DNA from: Eutreptiella sp. 'Long Island Sound 2002' | Lineage: Eukaryota; Euglenozoa; Euglenophyceae; Eutreptiales; Eutreptiaceae | Length of the DNA stretch: 64,000 nucleotides | NCBI GenBank assembly: GCA_964036045.1 | Contig: OZ038379.1 | Span: 119,661,206 to 119,725,205, forward strand | Direction of reading: 5' to 3' | Shown: in pieces, positions 46,201-57,188 of the stretch | Layout of the letters: every line of letters begins with the position of its first letter | Position numbering within the stretch: position 1 is the first letter of the stretch | Program-made: the position numbers and the translations under genes | Notes under the pieces: generated by a model | What the model was told of the DNA's origin: nothing | Database searches by the model: none | What the model saw: only the letters and a program-made list of their open reading frames with translations

Positions 46201-47400
46201 ATCCCCTTTGACGGGAAGGAGGAGATGGTGGCGGTCTGGCGGAAGTGTCCAGGTGGTGGTGGGTTTTGGTGATTGAGTGGAGGCGGATGGCCTGGAGCCC
46301 CGGTGTGATTTCGTCCCACCGGAGCGTGCCGTTGTGGATTGCCCATTCTCGCGGTAGGCCGCAAAACGCGTTGCGGTCCGGGATGGTGCGGTGTTTTGGG
46401 GGGAGCTCCATTTTGGTGATGGGGTGGGTGAGGGGCTCTGGATGGGGGCGTTCCTGTGCTGTCGGTGGGGACGGTGCTTGGGGCATCTCGTCGTCCGGGG
46501 GCCTCGGGCTTTTGCTTCTTGTAGTTCTGCGCTGATGGTGGCGAAGACGTCTTGGAGGGTGGGGGAGGCGGGGGGGTGCGATGCCGGATCGTTCCACGTG
46601 AGATGGTACCCCGCAGGGTTCTCGGCGTCTTGCTGTATGGTGATGGCGGCAGTGGTGTCGTTTTAAGGTGCGGAGTGTGGTCGAGGGGGTGGAGGGGGAT
46701 GGTGTGGCGGTGTTTCCAGCTGTGGAATGCAAAGAGGGCGTGGAGGCCGTGCCGGGTGTCCCTGGGCGGGGGGGGGCCAGGTCGCGGCTGCTGCTTCCAG
46801 GAAGCTGTCCATGGTGCCTTCCCAGGAGTCGTCTCAGAGAAGGTTGTCCTCCGGGCCCCACTCGATGTCGCCCCCTTTCTCCTGCCTCCACGCCTGGAGG
46901 GTCGCGTGGTCCGCTGGGAGTTCTCGGTGGGCGCATTGGTAGTACTGCTCGGCGTCCACGGGCTGGGCTAGCGTGCCGGCCAGTGTGGCGTAGATGTCCT
47001 TTGAAGGGGGGAGGCGGCGGCGGCTTGGTGGCGCGGTAGGGTCCCTGTTGCTAGTGTTTCGCGTTCTGGTCCACGGTGGCTGCGGGGGATACGGGACGGG
47101 GTTGCATGGGGTGGTCGGGTTACTGCGGTTCGCTGGCTTGCTGGTGGGCGTGTGGGCGTTCGGCCGTCGCTGCCAGTAGGTGTTGGATGGCCCGGAGGAC
47201 GTCGTAGTCGTCTTCCCATGGGCAGTGGGCTGCCGCGCACTTCCTGTCAGGGGAAGCGGGCGGACGGTGTGGCTGCGTTGTTGCGGGGCGGTGTACGACA
47301 GGGTGCGCGAGGTGTGCGGGTGGTGGCGTGCTCCCTCTGCTGTTCTGTTCCCTGTGAATTCTGACCCTTGGGGTGTGGTGTGATGCGCCTGTTGGCTCGT
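43215..47400 (-). pseudogene. Element B ORF1
   Basis: Fragments in several frames align with element A ORF1 in order: WEDDYDVLRAIQHLLAA near 47,200; DIYATLAGTL...EQYYQCAHREL near 46,990-46,900; PGVWAYTTPISPQAAEDIRT and TQRGYTIWW at 45,910-45,780; VGYAPKVEWATNYIIPHTT near 45,550. GPFAVHISPYGMNHPRCEHH, with the Cys/His cluster CEHHDPPCSTLC, and YLGTVPGDPGIYLLP lie at about 44,960-44,770. A C-terminal YPEFKKGPKVHQPFGNDHTG then leads to the TGA at 43,215. There are at least six frame changes and several stops. No known domain is recognised; the Cys/His cluster is shared with family A. Confidence 0.55.
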
Positions 47401-47407
47401 GTTCCCC

Positions 47408-47412
47408 GGGGC
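47408..47412. other. Target-site duplication, left (GGGGC)
   Basis: The five bases before the left LTR are identical to 57,672-57,676 after the right LTR, as expected for integrase-mediated insertion of the element. Confidence 0.9.
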
Positions 47413-47894
47413 TGTAACGGCATCATTGTGACAGCACTCAATTTATACATCAATCTGATCAGAGTCTCAATGATTCTCAGATGTACATTAGTGCAGTAAA
47501 TTTTCCGCTTGTTTTTATGTTTCCGTTCGCCGCCAGATGTTGCCTGTGACCGCGCGTCAAGTCACATTTGTCTTTCGTGATTTCCCAATCGGAATTATTT
47601 CAATTATTTCGAATGATTTCGCAATGGGTCGTTATGTTCGATGAATGAACAATGAAATACTATGTCTGCTCCATTTTTGTAGATCGGGTTTTCTGACTAT
47701 TCATATTCCACCATGGAGTTCAATGACCTTGCAAGTGCTTCGCATATGTCGCTCCTAGAGGCTGGATATGGGTCCGGAGATGGTCAGTCGGGTTTGGAGA
47801 TATCAGGGGCAGTGTCGGGCGTTACGACCCCTGCGGCATCAAGGCTACAGGCTTTGCAGTTACAAGAAAGATCCGCCACTACACAGCGGTTACA
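47413..47894 (+). repeat. Left LTR (482 bp)
   Basis: It starts TGTAACGGCATCATTGTGAC and ends CACAGCGGTTACA, with 6-bp inverted ends TGTAAC/GTTACA. The gag ATG (47,713) with a strong CCACCATGG context lies 300 bp inside, so the LTR encodes the first 60 residues of Gag. The right LTR keeps the same ATG and frame. Confidence 0.95.
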
Positions 47895-50751
47895 TGGTAG
47901 CAGAGGAAATCATGACTCTGCTTCTGGAATCTCCACGGACACCCCTAGATCATCCGGCTTTAGGGGGGCTATCACTCGTTCTGAGTCACTTCGTGTTCCT
48001 CCTGAGGTTCCATTCGTGGCATCTCCCCAGCGGACCGAAGATCAACCTTCTGAGTGTCCTTACTGTGGTCATAGACATTGGCCTGGAGTTCATACTTGTG
48101 CTGATTGTTGTTTGAACGCCCCACTTAACCTGAAACCCGGTCAGGAATCTTCCTCCTCAAGTGAATCTGGTTCCAACTCTCACTCTTTGCCTGATCCTGA
48201 AGACAGCAGCAGCGAAATAGAGCCGTTGAATACTGAAATTAGTGATATTTCTGGTGAATATTGGGAAAATCACCTCCAGGAAATTTGGAATCAGGAGTTC
48301 CTTAACGGCCAGAATTGGCTACTGGCGGAGGCAGGCTATCAAGGCCGCCTGATAGACTGGTTGAGGGCGTTGTACCAGTTCGTCCAGGAGAGCGGCTGAC
48401 TGAGATTTAACGCCACATTGCAGGAACAAGAGGACTGGGAGGAGCTTATGGACCAGTTCGACCACCAGGCTGCCGTGATGGTACAAATGGCCATCATTGC
48501 CGAGGAAAGATGCCAGAATGTGCATCAGCACGCTAGCCCATCGAGCACCTGGGGTCCGAACGACAAAGAGGTCGACGAAATAAGGTGTGATTCGACACAT
48601 TCTCAACTCTCCAGAGAGCAATTGTCCAAACTTTCCAACTCTAACTCCAGTGTTGACACTTGGGTTGATGAGGTGAGAAGTAAAGGAGAGAGCACTGGAT
48701 GCCCATCATGTGGTGAGTGCGCCAAGGACTGCTCCTGTCGGCGCCAGATTTCGTCGCTGGAGGATAGGGTGAAGGAGCTGAAGAAGGCCGCCCGAGAAAA
48801 GAAGCGGGATGATGATAGCAAGTGGAAGGAGATGGAGCAAAAGCTGGAGAAGTTGACCGCTCTCGTACAAAATCTGAGCACTGGTGGGTTCACTGGTTCA
48901 GCGTAGCCAATGGCAAGCCACCCAGCACCTACCTCCTCAGCTGCACCGGCATCCACGCCCTACGGCGTTCCACACACTCCGGCGCCCCCAGCTATTACCG
49001 GTTCACTCCCAGTTTTTACTTGAAATCCTGGTATCCCCCCTACTGGAATTACAAGTCCTATCGGGTTCAACCTGGGTACTGAAGGAGGAGAATCTTCGTC
49101 AGAGGGGTCTGTACTGTCTGTGGGTACCGTTGGCGATATTGATGGAGAAGCAAGAACCACTGTGGAGGAGAGATCAATAGCCTTGAAGAAGAAAGGCAAA
49201 GAAAAGAAGGAAAATGAGGCCAAAATGAAGGAAAAACAGAAGAAATTGGAGGGAATGAGGTTTCATCAAGTGCAATCAACACCGTTTGTGCAGCCTACTG
49301 TGGACCAGACGTTGTTGGCGGCCGCAATTGCTCAAGCACAGGCATTTGGGGGCGCCGCCGTCAACCCAGTTTTCGTCAATCCTGTTGGCAGATCCGCAGG
49401 TTTGAACCTGAATCACCTGCTCAATCTGTTGCACATGAGGCTTAGAGGCTCAGTAATGAAGCAGCCTAAGTTCTCAGGGCGACCAAATTATTGGGTTTCC
49501 TTCGAAAGACAATTCATGGGTCGGCTGCAGACGGAGAAACTCGACAAGGAACTCTGGATTCTCGGTTTGATGGATTGTTTAACTGGCAAACTCAGGGAAA
49601 GTACATATAATCTCTATGTGGAAAGACAGAATCAAGCAGATTGCCTGACCTATGAAGAGCTGTGGCGAACGTTCAAAAGGAAAGGCTCTTGACTCCCTGA
49701 GGATCATTACAGGAACCGCCTCGAGAACTTCAGAGCGATCAAGAAATTGTTTCTTGAAGAGATCCAAATCGCAAGACAGGATTGGGAGTTTTTGGTGCAG
49801 GAAGCGGAGAGCACTGGAGAAGGCCTTTCTGAAGGCGAAATGAAGAAGATTCTCTTGAGCAAGCTGACGCCGGAGACCAAGCAGAAGATCAGGGACTCCC
49901 AAGCGGACAAAGAAGTCCTGGGCAACTGCGTTGAAGTCCGAGGATTGCCAGAGACTATCGGAAAAATGGCAGTTCGTGAGTTGCTAAACTCCATCAGTGC
50001 TATTGGTTTGAAAGAAATAACCCTTCGTGAGGGCAGATGGAGAGTCGAGTTACATGATTCTGAACAGTCGGAGCTTTTCTGTAACACGGTGGATGAAAAA
50101 GTGAAGTATAAGGGGACAGTTTTGAAGGTGCGGCCTCGGATCTTATCATATGGGGTCGAGCAGATCTGGGACCAACTTGAAAAGTATGCAAAATTCGAAC
50201 GCCAGAAGTCCCAGGATGCGCAAGGACTCGGATGCAAGATCAGTGCCGTTGGTGAGAAGAGATGCGCCGTGTGCCTTTCCCTTGGAAAAAGTGGTCGAGC
50301 AGCGACTCACTCGACCACGAACCACAGATGGGTGCCCTCAGATCTCAGAACAATTCAGTCCAAAATGGACGGGAAGGGAATTTCTCCCAAAAACCCCAAG
50401 CAGGATGGAGCACGGGATGCTGACCAACATGGACGGGGAAAGGGTAAAGAGCAGCCGAAAGGAAAGAACAGAGATGGGACACCCAAAGATTACTCGCAGC
50501 AAGGCGGAGATCCAAGCAGCTCAAGATGGACAGAAGCTGGTGGAAAATCTGGTGGACAATCTGGTGAAAAGGGTGGAACAGGACAAGGTAAGTCCGGGAA
50601 TCAAGATGATTCCAAGGTGAATGGCAACCCCCTGTTCACGGAGACGATAGCGAACAAGACCTTTGGCAGCAACAAGGATACTGGAGGTCGTGGCAAGGGC
50701 AGATCCAACGAATTCAACCGCAGTTCCAACACCTCCAACAACAAAGGCTAA
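47713..50751 (+). pseudogene. gag: Gag of the chromodomain LTR element
   Basis: One uninterrupted frame, broken only by stops at 48,397, 48,904, 49,021 and 49,690 and closed by TAA 50,749-50,751. It starts MEFNDLASASHMSLLEAGYG inside the LTR. A Cys-rich CPSCGECAKDCSC (48,700) leads into a coiled coil (SSLEDRVKELKKAAREKKRD). A second charged helix (49,180-49,260) follows, then a capsid-like block with KFSGRPNYWVSFERQFMGRL (49,460-49,690). An RRM-like patch ending at VRPRILSYGVEQIWDQL (about 49,915-50,180) and a zinc-knuckle-like CAVCLSLGKSG with later His residues (50,265-50,330) come next, then a Gly/Lys/Asn-rich tail. The frame continues past TAA toward Pol. Names rest on order and motifs. 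Confidence 0.7.
47895..47907 (+). other. Primer-binding site for initiator tRNA-Met
   Basis: TGGTAGCAGAGGA directly follows the LTR and is complementary to the 3' end (TCCTCTGCTACCA) of animal-type initiator methionine tRNA, the commonest primer of Ty1 and Ty3 elements. The gag frame reads straight through it as HGSRGN. Confidence 0.85.
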
Positions 50752-52704
50752 AGAGGTAAGAAAGGTGGCGGTGGAAAGTCATTTGGTGGTCGTAGACGTG
50801 GAAAAGGAGTCAATGCTGTTGAGACAGGAGAAGAATGGGTAGACGAAGGACAGGTACCAGATGTGCAGCCGAGCGTCGAAGAAGAATGGCAGTAGGGAGC
50901 CCAACTTGACCCAACCCTCAACATTGGTGTTCAGTGGCAGGAAGGAAAGCCCATCAGGGTAGTTAGGGCGGTGGATGGACGCTGCTGGGATCGTCTGGCG
51001 CGTTCCTCCGGCCTCCTCTACCCTGCCTGGCTCCTCAGCGCTGTCCGACGAGGCAAACAGCGACAGTTTGTCTGCTGGATCCAGGTCAGGACGGCAGATG
51101 GTAAGATTAAACTTGCCACATGCCTGATTGACAATGGTTCAGAGGTCAATCTGGTGAGGAAAGGCTTTCTGCAGGAGGATGAGGCAAAGGTATCCTCGAC
51201 ACCTCTCCAGCTGGAGGGAGTGAGCGGACATCGACTTGACGGTGGCGACCGGGAGGCAGATTTGGCGGTCAGACTGCTGAAGCAGTCTGTTTGGAGTGTG
51301 GAGACGGTGACGGAGGAGTGGTTCTCTGGAAAATTCTATGAAGCCACCATTAAGTATGATTTATTCTTGGGTCAACCTTGGCTTCACGCTCATCGCGTGT
51401 CGCCCATGGGACACAGGACATGCTTCCTCCAAGATCCGTCAGCCAGCGACCCGACCGAACTGTATTATCTGCACCCATACACCAAGAGTGTTCAGCACTT
51501 CAAAGAGCAAAATAAGCGACAAATTCAGCAAGATGGACAGGAATGGACAAGAAGTAGAGATCAATTCGCTGAGGGAAAGGTGGAATCATTGAACTGCAAG
51601 AAGTGGAAGTCAGTTTGCTATCGTGTCGTCGACAAATGGCGGGACATTCTGGTAAATTACCACAATTTTTGTCCTCAAGTTGATGCTTTTGCAAACAAAA
51701 AGAATAAAAGATTTCCAAAGTTCTACGAGGATGCCTGGAGTGAGGACTAGTCTGAACCTCTTTGGATCAATCCGCCCTTCGACATTCTTCCTCGTGTAGT
51801 GCAGAAGCTGAACCAATCTGGCGCAAAGACGACTTTGATTGTCCCCAATTGGCCAATACAAACTTGGTTCAAGGACATTATGCACATTTCGATCGATATT
51901 GTCGAGTTACCTCACAAAGGAGTGAAGCTGTATTGCGAAGACAATGGCAAACGTTTGCCACAGCGTTCGTGGAGCACGTTGGCGTGCTTGGTTGACAGGA
52001 ATCTGGGAGATTATTCGCAAGATGACAGTGAGATGGGAACAGAAGAGGTCATATCAAATTCCTCAAGAATCGACGAGATTGAGGTGGATTGAGACGATCG
52101 AGAGCAGAATCCCGACAGATCGTAGCGGAAGGAGGGAAGGACAGTCGGCGTGCCTCAAGACAACGCCTCCATCCATTCTGATTCGTCCCCATCAGACAAG
52201 AATCAAGTCAAAAAAGTCACGATTTCAAGTAAGAATGATGACAAATCTCCCAGAATCTCACCTGAATTGACAGGAATGCAGCTGAATTCATCGGACCATC
52301 CCTTCAAGACATTCCTGGACCCCCTTCTTTGGTGGGACCCCACTGAGGAGCGAGCTCAGATGAGCTTCATCCGCCAACAATGCGACGAGGAAGTTTGGAA
52401 TGAAGTGGCCAGGAACATGAGACCACGACCAACAATTCGCAAGTTGGTGGACATAATGTCGGTGATTAAATGTGGGAATAAGGTCGACGGAGACAAGATA
52501 TCTGCAAGAAGGGACGCAGTGTTCGAAGATTATAAAGATGACGTGCTGAGTGAGAAGTTGTGGAAAAATCCCCTCATTCGATGTGAAAACGGGGAAGCCA
52601 AGATTGAGATCATCCAAGGCTCAAAAGTGCACAAGCAACGTCCATTCTATCTTCACGGCACCAAAGCAGATGCCCTGCGAAAGATTATTGAGCGCAAACC
52701 ATGA
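50752..52704 (+). pseudogene. pol: Pol part 1: retropepsin and DIRS-like WP domain
   Basis: Same frame as Gag. After stops TAA 50,749 and TAG 50,893 the protease shows TCLIDNGSEVNLVRKGF (Asp codon 51,130), with Asn where most retropepsins have Thr or Ser (DTG/DSG). At 51,660-51,920 comes a domain with VDAFANKKNKRFPKFYEDAW, then TAG 51,748 where Trp is expected, then WINPPFDILPRVVQKL and TLIVPNWPIQTWF. This pattern is known from the C-terminal tail of DIRS-type RT-RNase H proteins but here precedes RT. More stops occur at 52,090 and 52,123. A linker (LLWWDPTEERAQMSFIRQQC) leads toward RT, and a frameshift lies near 52,690. Confidence 0.75.
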
Positions 52705-53953
52705 GTTCGGCTGTTTGGAGGGCTGCATGAGTTCTGAGTGGTGTTCAGCACCATTTACTGTGCCAAAAGCCCCACCTGCTGACCAATCCAGCAGAGATGC
52801 TTGGCGTCTAGTGGTGGATTACAGAGCCCTGAATGCCGCCACAGTACCTGATGCGCATCCCCTTGCCTTGATCCAGGAGGAGATTGCCAAAAGGGCAAAA
52901 GGCAAGCTCTTTACTGTGCTGGATCTGCGCCATGGCTTTCATGAGATGCCCCTTCGGAGAGATTATAGGGATTTGACGGCGATGTGCACGCCCTGTGGCA
53001 CTGTCCAGTGGACTGTAATGCCGATGGGTCTGAAGAATGCGCCTTCGATGTTCCAGAAGATGATGGAGACTATTTTATTTCAGAAGCACAAGGCTCTGGA
53101 TTTACAAGAATTCTGCAGCATCTACATTGACGACCTTCTGTTTGCCACGCCGTTGGGAAAAAACTTTGATGAGTGCCTGAAGTTGCACGAAGAACCTGTA
53201 TGCAAAGTTCTCGAAGTCCTTCGACAGGAGAAGCTCGTGTGTGGACCTAAGAAGGGCAAAATGTTCCTCGGGAGTGTGAAGTTCTGTGGCCCTGTGTTTC
53301 AAGATGGGACGAGAAGACCTGCCCCAGGAAAAAGGGCTGTTCTGCAGCTATGGGAAAGGCCTAAAACCATCACGCAGCTTTGTGCTATTCTAGGCTGCTG
53401 CAATTACTGCCACTAGTTCCTTCCCCTCTACGCCAAGTACTCTGGTCCTTTGACAGAGTTACTCAAGGTTGGCAAAATAGAAAGGAAGGAGGGATCTCAA
53501 GTCAAGCTGAAGTGGACGCCAGAATGTGAAGAGGCCTTTGCTGGTCGGAAGGAAGCACTGGCAAATGTGGTTACATTAAAGACTCAGTGGTACGATGGAA
53601 GAGCTTTTTATATTCGTACAGACTCCAGTCTTTACGCCATTGCTGCTACGATGGAAAAAGTTGACGACGAAGGTCACCATCACCCCCTGGCTTTCTGGTC
53701 CCGCAAGCTTACAACAAGACAGCAAAATTGGAGTCCAAGGGAACAAAAAGCCTACGCGATCCTCTGTGCCCCACGGCGCTATAAAGGTTGGATCCCGGGT
53801 CATCGCGTTGGAGTACTGAGTGACCACAAGTCACTGGAAAGCTGGAGGACAGAGCATGTGGATATCCCTGGTGGCCTGGCTGGGAGAAGAGTCCGTTGGC
53901 ATGAAACTCCCAGCAGATTTGACCTCCATGAGACTTACATTCCGGGGCGCTAA
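52688..53953 (+). pseudogene. pol: Pol part 2: Ty3 reverse transcriptase and RNase H
   Basis: RT motifs in order: SEWCSAPFTVPKAPP, WRLVVDYRALNAATVPD, LFTVLDLRHGFHEMPL (motif A Asp near 52,920), GLKNAPSMFQKMM and SIYIDDLLFATP (catalytic YIDD near 53,123). A TAG at 53,414-53,416 follows CNYCH where Gln is usual, so a C-to-T change. RNase H then shows FYIRTDSSLYAIAATM, HHPLAFWSRKL, SPREQKAYAIL and VLSDHKSLESW, with Asp, Glu and Asp in place. TAA 53,951-53,953 ends the segment before NTVADALGRLAY, the normal RNase H-integrase boundary. The fold and residues are typical Ty3; only stops make it inactive. Confidence 0.95.
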
Positions 53954-55842
53954 AATACAGTGGCGGACGCCCTGGGTCGCTTGGCCTATCCAGCCTCAGA
54001 GGCTTACTCTGAAGTGAGTTTTCATGGGACATCGATGGATAAAGCCCAAGTGATCGAGTTTGACAAGGATGAAAAAGCACTGATCAAGAAACATTGTCTC
54101 CAATTTTCAATTAAAAATCGGATGAAGGTGGAATTGGTCAGATGCAAGACAGATCAGACTGCAAGAGATGATTCTGACTCTGAGGCGTCGCTGCCACTCC
54201 TGAATGTGTTTCCTCTGACAAGATCCAAGGCCAAATCCAAGCTCCCTCGACAAGAAAAAGACAAGGAAACTTCCTTCCTCTATGTGGATTGGACGAAGAT
54301 GTACAAGGATGACAGTTTCGTTGGGTCTGTATACCACAAATTAAAAGGAGATAAGCCTTACGACTCTGAGGAGACGGCTGATTTCAAGATCCAAGGCGAC
54401 AAGATATTTTGGCAAGGACGGATTTGTGTTCCTGACTGTCTAATTGACAAATATGTCAAACACTGGCATCGGAATGAGACATCCTACGGACATTCTCGTG
54501 TTCTGGAGCAGGAGTTTCGACACAGGGTGTACATTCGGGACCTCAAGGGAGCCTGTGAACGAGTTGCCAAAGGATGCAAGCAATGTCAGGCAAACATCCC
54601 CAAGAAACAAAAGGCAGAAGGACGACTGAAAGGTTTACCAATTGCTGAGAGGTTGTTCCACAAGGTGACGGCAGATGTCTTCGAGTTGGGACGAATCGAA
54701 GAGTAATGTCTCCACACGAGGAAGCCAATCGATGGGGTTTTGTTATTTGAAGACCGCCACAGTGGCTACATCCAGGTTCTCCCTTGCAACACGAAGCATC
54801 TTACCTCTGAAATGGCTGCCAAGTGGACTGCAAGTCAGTGCATGAGTAACTGGGATGTCCTCAGTGAAATTCTGACGGACAGTGGGAAGGACTCATTGGG
54901 ACCTGGTTGCAGAACATGTGTGCTCTATTGGGAGTTTATCACCCCCGTGCCCTCGTCTACGACCGTCGAGCTCTCCCTGCTGAACGAGCTGGAAGAATTC
55001 TTATAAACATTCTGAGAAGGTTTCTGGCGACTGGAAAGGACTACAATTGGTTGGAGACAATTTACTGTGTCTTAAGGAGATACCATCGGACCAAGAATTA
55101 TACTGGATTAGGCCCGAATGGGCTTGTTTTCGGTCGTGAGAAGATGGGTCCCGGACCAGTGATGTACCATCCAAGGCAGTGCTACGACGCATCACAATGG
55201 TTTGAGAAGATCAAAGAGTTTGATTCTAAGTGGATCCAAGCCAAAGTGGAGAGTCAAGCAGATTGGCTGAAATTCAAAAATCAGGCAAGAACGCAAGGAA
55301 AACCATTCGAGAAAGGCCAGCAAGTTTGGCCTTGTAAGTAAGACGAGACCCTGAAGGACAACAACAAATTGTTACCTTTGTGGGAAGGCCCATTCCAAGT
55401 CAAGAGTCAACTAAGTGAGACTACATTCAATATTGAAATTGAGCCAGGCAGGCATCAAGAAGTACATCGTAACCGTTTGAAGGCCGAAGTACCCTGCTTC
55501 AAGGGCAACTACAAGCCCCTCTATTGGACTTCAAAGTACCTCAGCGACAGAAAGATGGTCACAAGCAGTTTTGAGTTGGAGAAGATCCTTGATTATAAGA
55601 GGAATGCTCGAAACAAGTGGTACGTTCTGTGCAGATGGAATAGATCTGGTCCAGAAGAAGACAAATGGGTGCCAGCTTCAAGCTTCATCCACGGGTACCC
55701 GGACACTTTCATCAGGTTCCTGAAAAAACACCCTGACATTGACCCTGAGCTCTCGCTGATCAAATATTGTGTCACCAAGGAGGACTTAAAGGCACAAGAA
55801 GAAGCTCCAATCGTGGCACAACCCATTCGAGACAAGATCTGA
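53954..55842 (+). pseudogene. pol: Pol part 3: integrase with chromodomain
   Basis: An H2C2 zinc finger (HWHRNETSYGHSR, then GCKQCQ, 54,463-54,595) precedes a DDE integrase core: TADVFELG (54,672), LTDSGKD (54,880) and PAERAGRI (54,980). TAA 54,704-54,706 and a frameshift near 54,890 interrupt the core. After TAA 55,339-55,341 comes the usual GPF module (WEGPFQVKSQL...VHRNRLKAE), then a chromodomain at about 55,570-55,730 with FELEKILDYKR, KWYVLCRWN and DKWVPASSFI. Chromodomains in this position define chromoviruses and are known to steer insertion toward marked chromatin. The last stop is TGA 55,840-55,842. Confidence 0.9.
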
Positions 55843-56034
55843 TCAGAATTCAAATCGCCGAAAATTCTCAAAACGTTTACGGCCTACATATACCGTTGGC
55901 TTTGGGACGAGACAGTCCTGGCGCAGCGTCTATGTGGTTCCATGAAAAGATGATGGGACATTCTGAGGTTATCTTGGTCATCATGTCCATCATTCTCATC
56001 ATGGTCATCATGTGAATCATGTGCGTGATTGTAG

Positions 56035-56592
56035 ATGATTCTCATTGGAAACTCAGAGAGGCCTTTATCTTCAACCACGACGACACCCTGGTATTTTGCT
56101 GCTGGCTGGAGCCCTCCACTCGCCTTGGGAAGGACTCGTTCGAGTTCCTGCTCATTTCAGAGATTCTGGCACATGACCAGGTCTGATTCAGTTCATGTGT
56201 TTGACGGATCTGCTGAGAACGTTATTTCGAACGCTCTTACATTGAGACTGTCGGTCTGCTTTCCAATCGACCACTGTCAGAGAGCTTATAAGGACCAAGT
56301 GACGACAACTGTGTTCTTACTTGTGCCGACTTGCTGCTCATCTGTGGATTGTGTTGGAATCCCCCTCAGAATCAGCTCAAATGTGGGAAATTCCTGGTAC
56401 CGAGCACTGGATGCTTATACATTTTGGGACCACAATGAGTCAGCTACCCCTGGTGACTCGTACTGGATTCAACATGAAGCCCTGGAGACGATACTGACAG
56501 TATGGTGTATACTCACCGGGTTCACTTGGCTATTATTACTTTTACATGATTGGATTTCCATCATTGAAATCATCATCATCATGAGGATATGA
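56035..56592 (+). CDS. Hydrophobic ORF between pol and the right LTR
   Basis: The ATG at 56,035 opens 185 codons ending at 56,592. The product has several Cys residues, a moderately hydrophobic VTTTVFLLVPTCCSSVDCVG, and near its end a strong membrane-type segment (LTVWCILTGFTWLLLLL, then IIEIIIIMRI). Position after integrase and a C-terminal membrane span are features of env-like ORFs in some LTR elements, but there is no signal peptide, cleavage site or family motif. The surrounding 55,843-57,178 is otherwise non-coding, with CAT/ATC-rich runs near 55,970-56,020 and 56,560-56,590 that partly create the hydrophobic tail. It may be chance. Confidence 0.3.
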   Translation: MILIGNSERPLSSTTTTPWYFAAGWSPPLALGRTRSSSCSFQRFWHMTRSDSVHVFDGSAENVISNALTLRLSVCFPIDHCQRAYKDQVTTTVFLLVPTCCSSVDCVGIPLRISSNVGNSWYRALDAYTFWDHNESATPGDSYWIQHEALETILTVWCILTGFTWLLLLLHDWISIIEIIIIMRI

Positions 56593-57178
56593 CTTGGATT
56601 GGCTATGAATGAGAACTGGATTTCCGTTCAGCACAACACACATTATCTATCGACATTGAATTGGACCTATATTGGCTTGTTACAGATTTTGCCGACTTCA
56701 ATCCGTGTGCAATTCACTGATTTCGGTCTCAATTCAGTCACATTTTGTACCATAATCTGGCATCTGGTCTCATGCCTGGAGTTAATGCCGACCAGTCTCA
56801 TATATCTGGGACTCCATGGAGGGATACCCTATTTTTTAGACGCTCGACGACATGGCGACGCTCGTTTTCTGTTCTCTGACAGTCGGATGTCAGATCCTGA
56901 TCCCAACATGAATCATGGATCTTGATCATGTATGTACATTCTTCACTCAGTTTTTCAATTTTCGAGTTTTTGAGATTGAACAACACGGTTTGTGTGTGCC
57001 CTAAGGAACCTATGCGTTTCATTCAAGTCGATGGCCATCGCGAAGCACAGATCTCAGCACAATTTTGCTCAATTCAGCTCAGTTCCCCCATTTCGACATA
57101 GATTAGTCAGCTTTTGACCCCTTTCTGCCGCTTCTTTCACTTCACTTGACCCGGCCTGACATACTGACGTATGTTTTC

Positions 57179-57188
57179 AGAGAAGGAG
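57179..57188 (+). other. Polypurine tract
   Basis: AGAGAAGGAG ends directly at the right LTR start, the expected place for the plus-strand primer. Confidence 0.8.

Noticed and set aside
47713-55842. Reassigned stop codons (alternative genetic code) to explain the many in-frame stops
   Set aside because: All three stop codons occur in-frame, and several sit where Trp or Gln is expected from one mutation; normal stops also end the ORFs.
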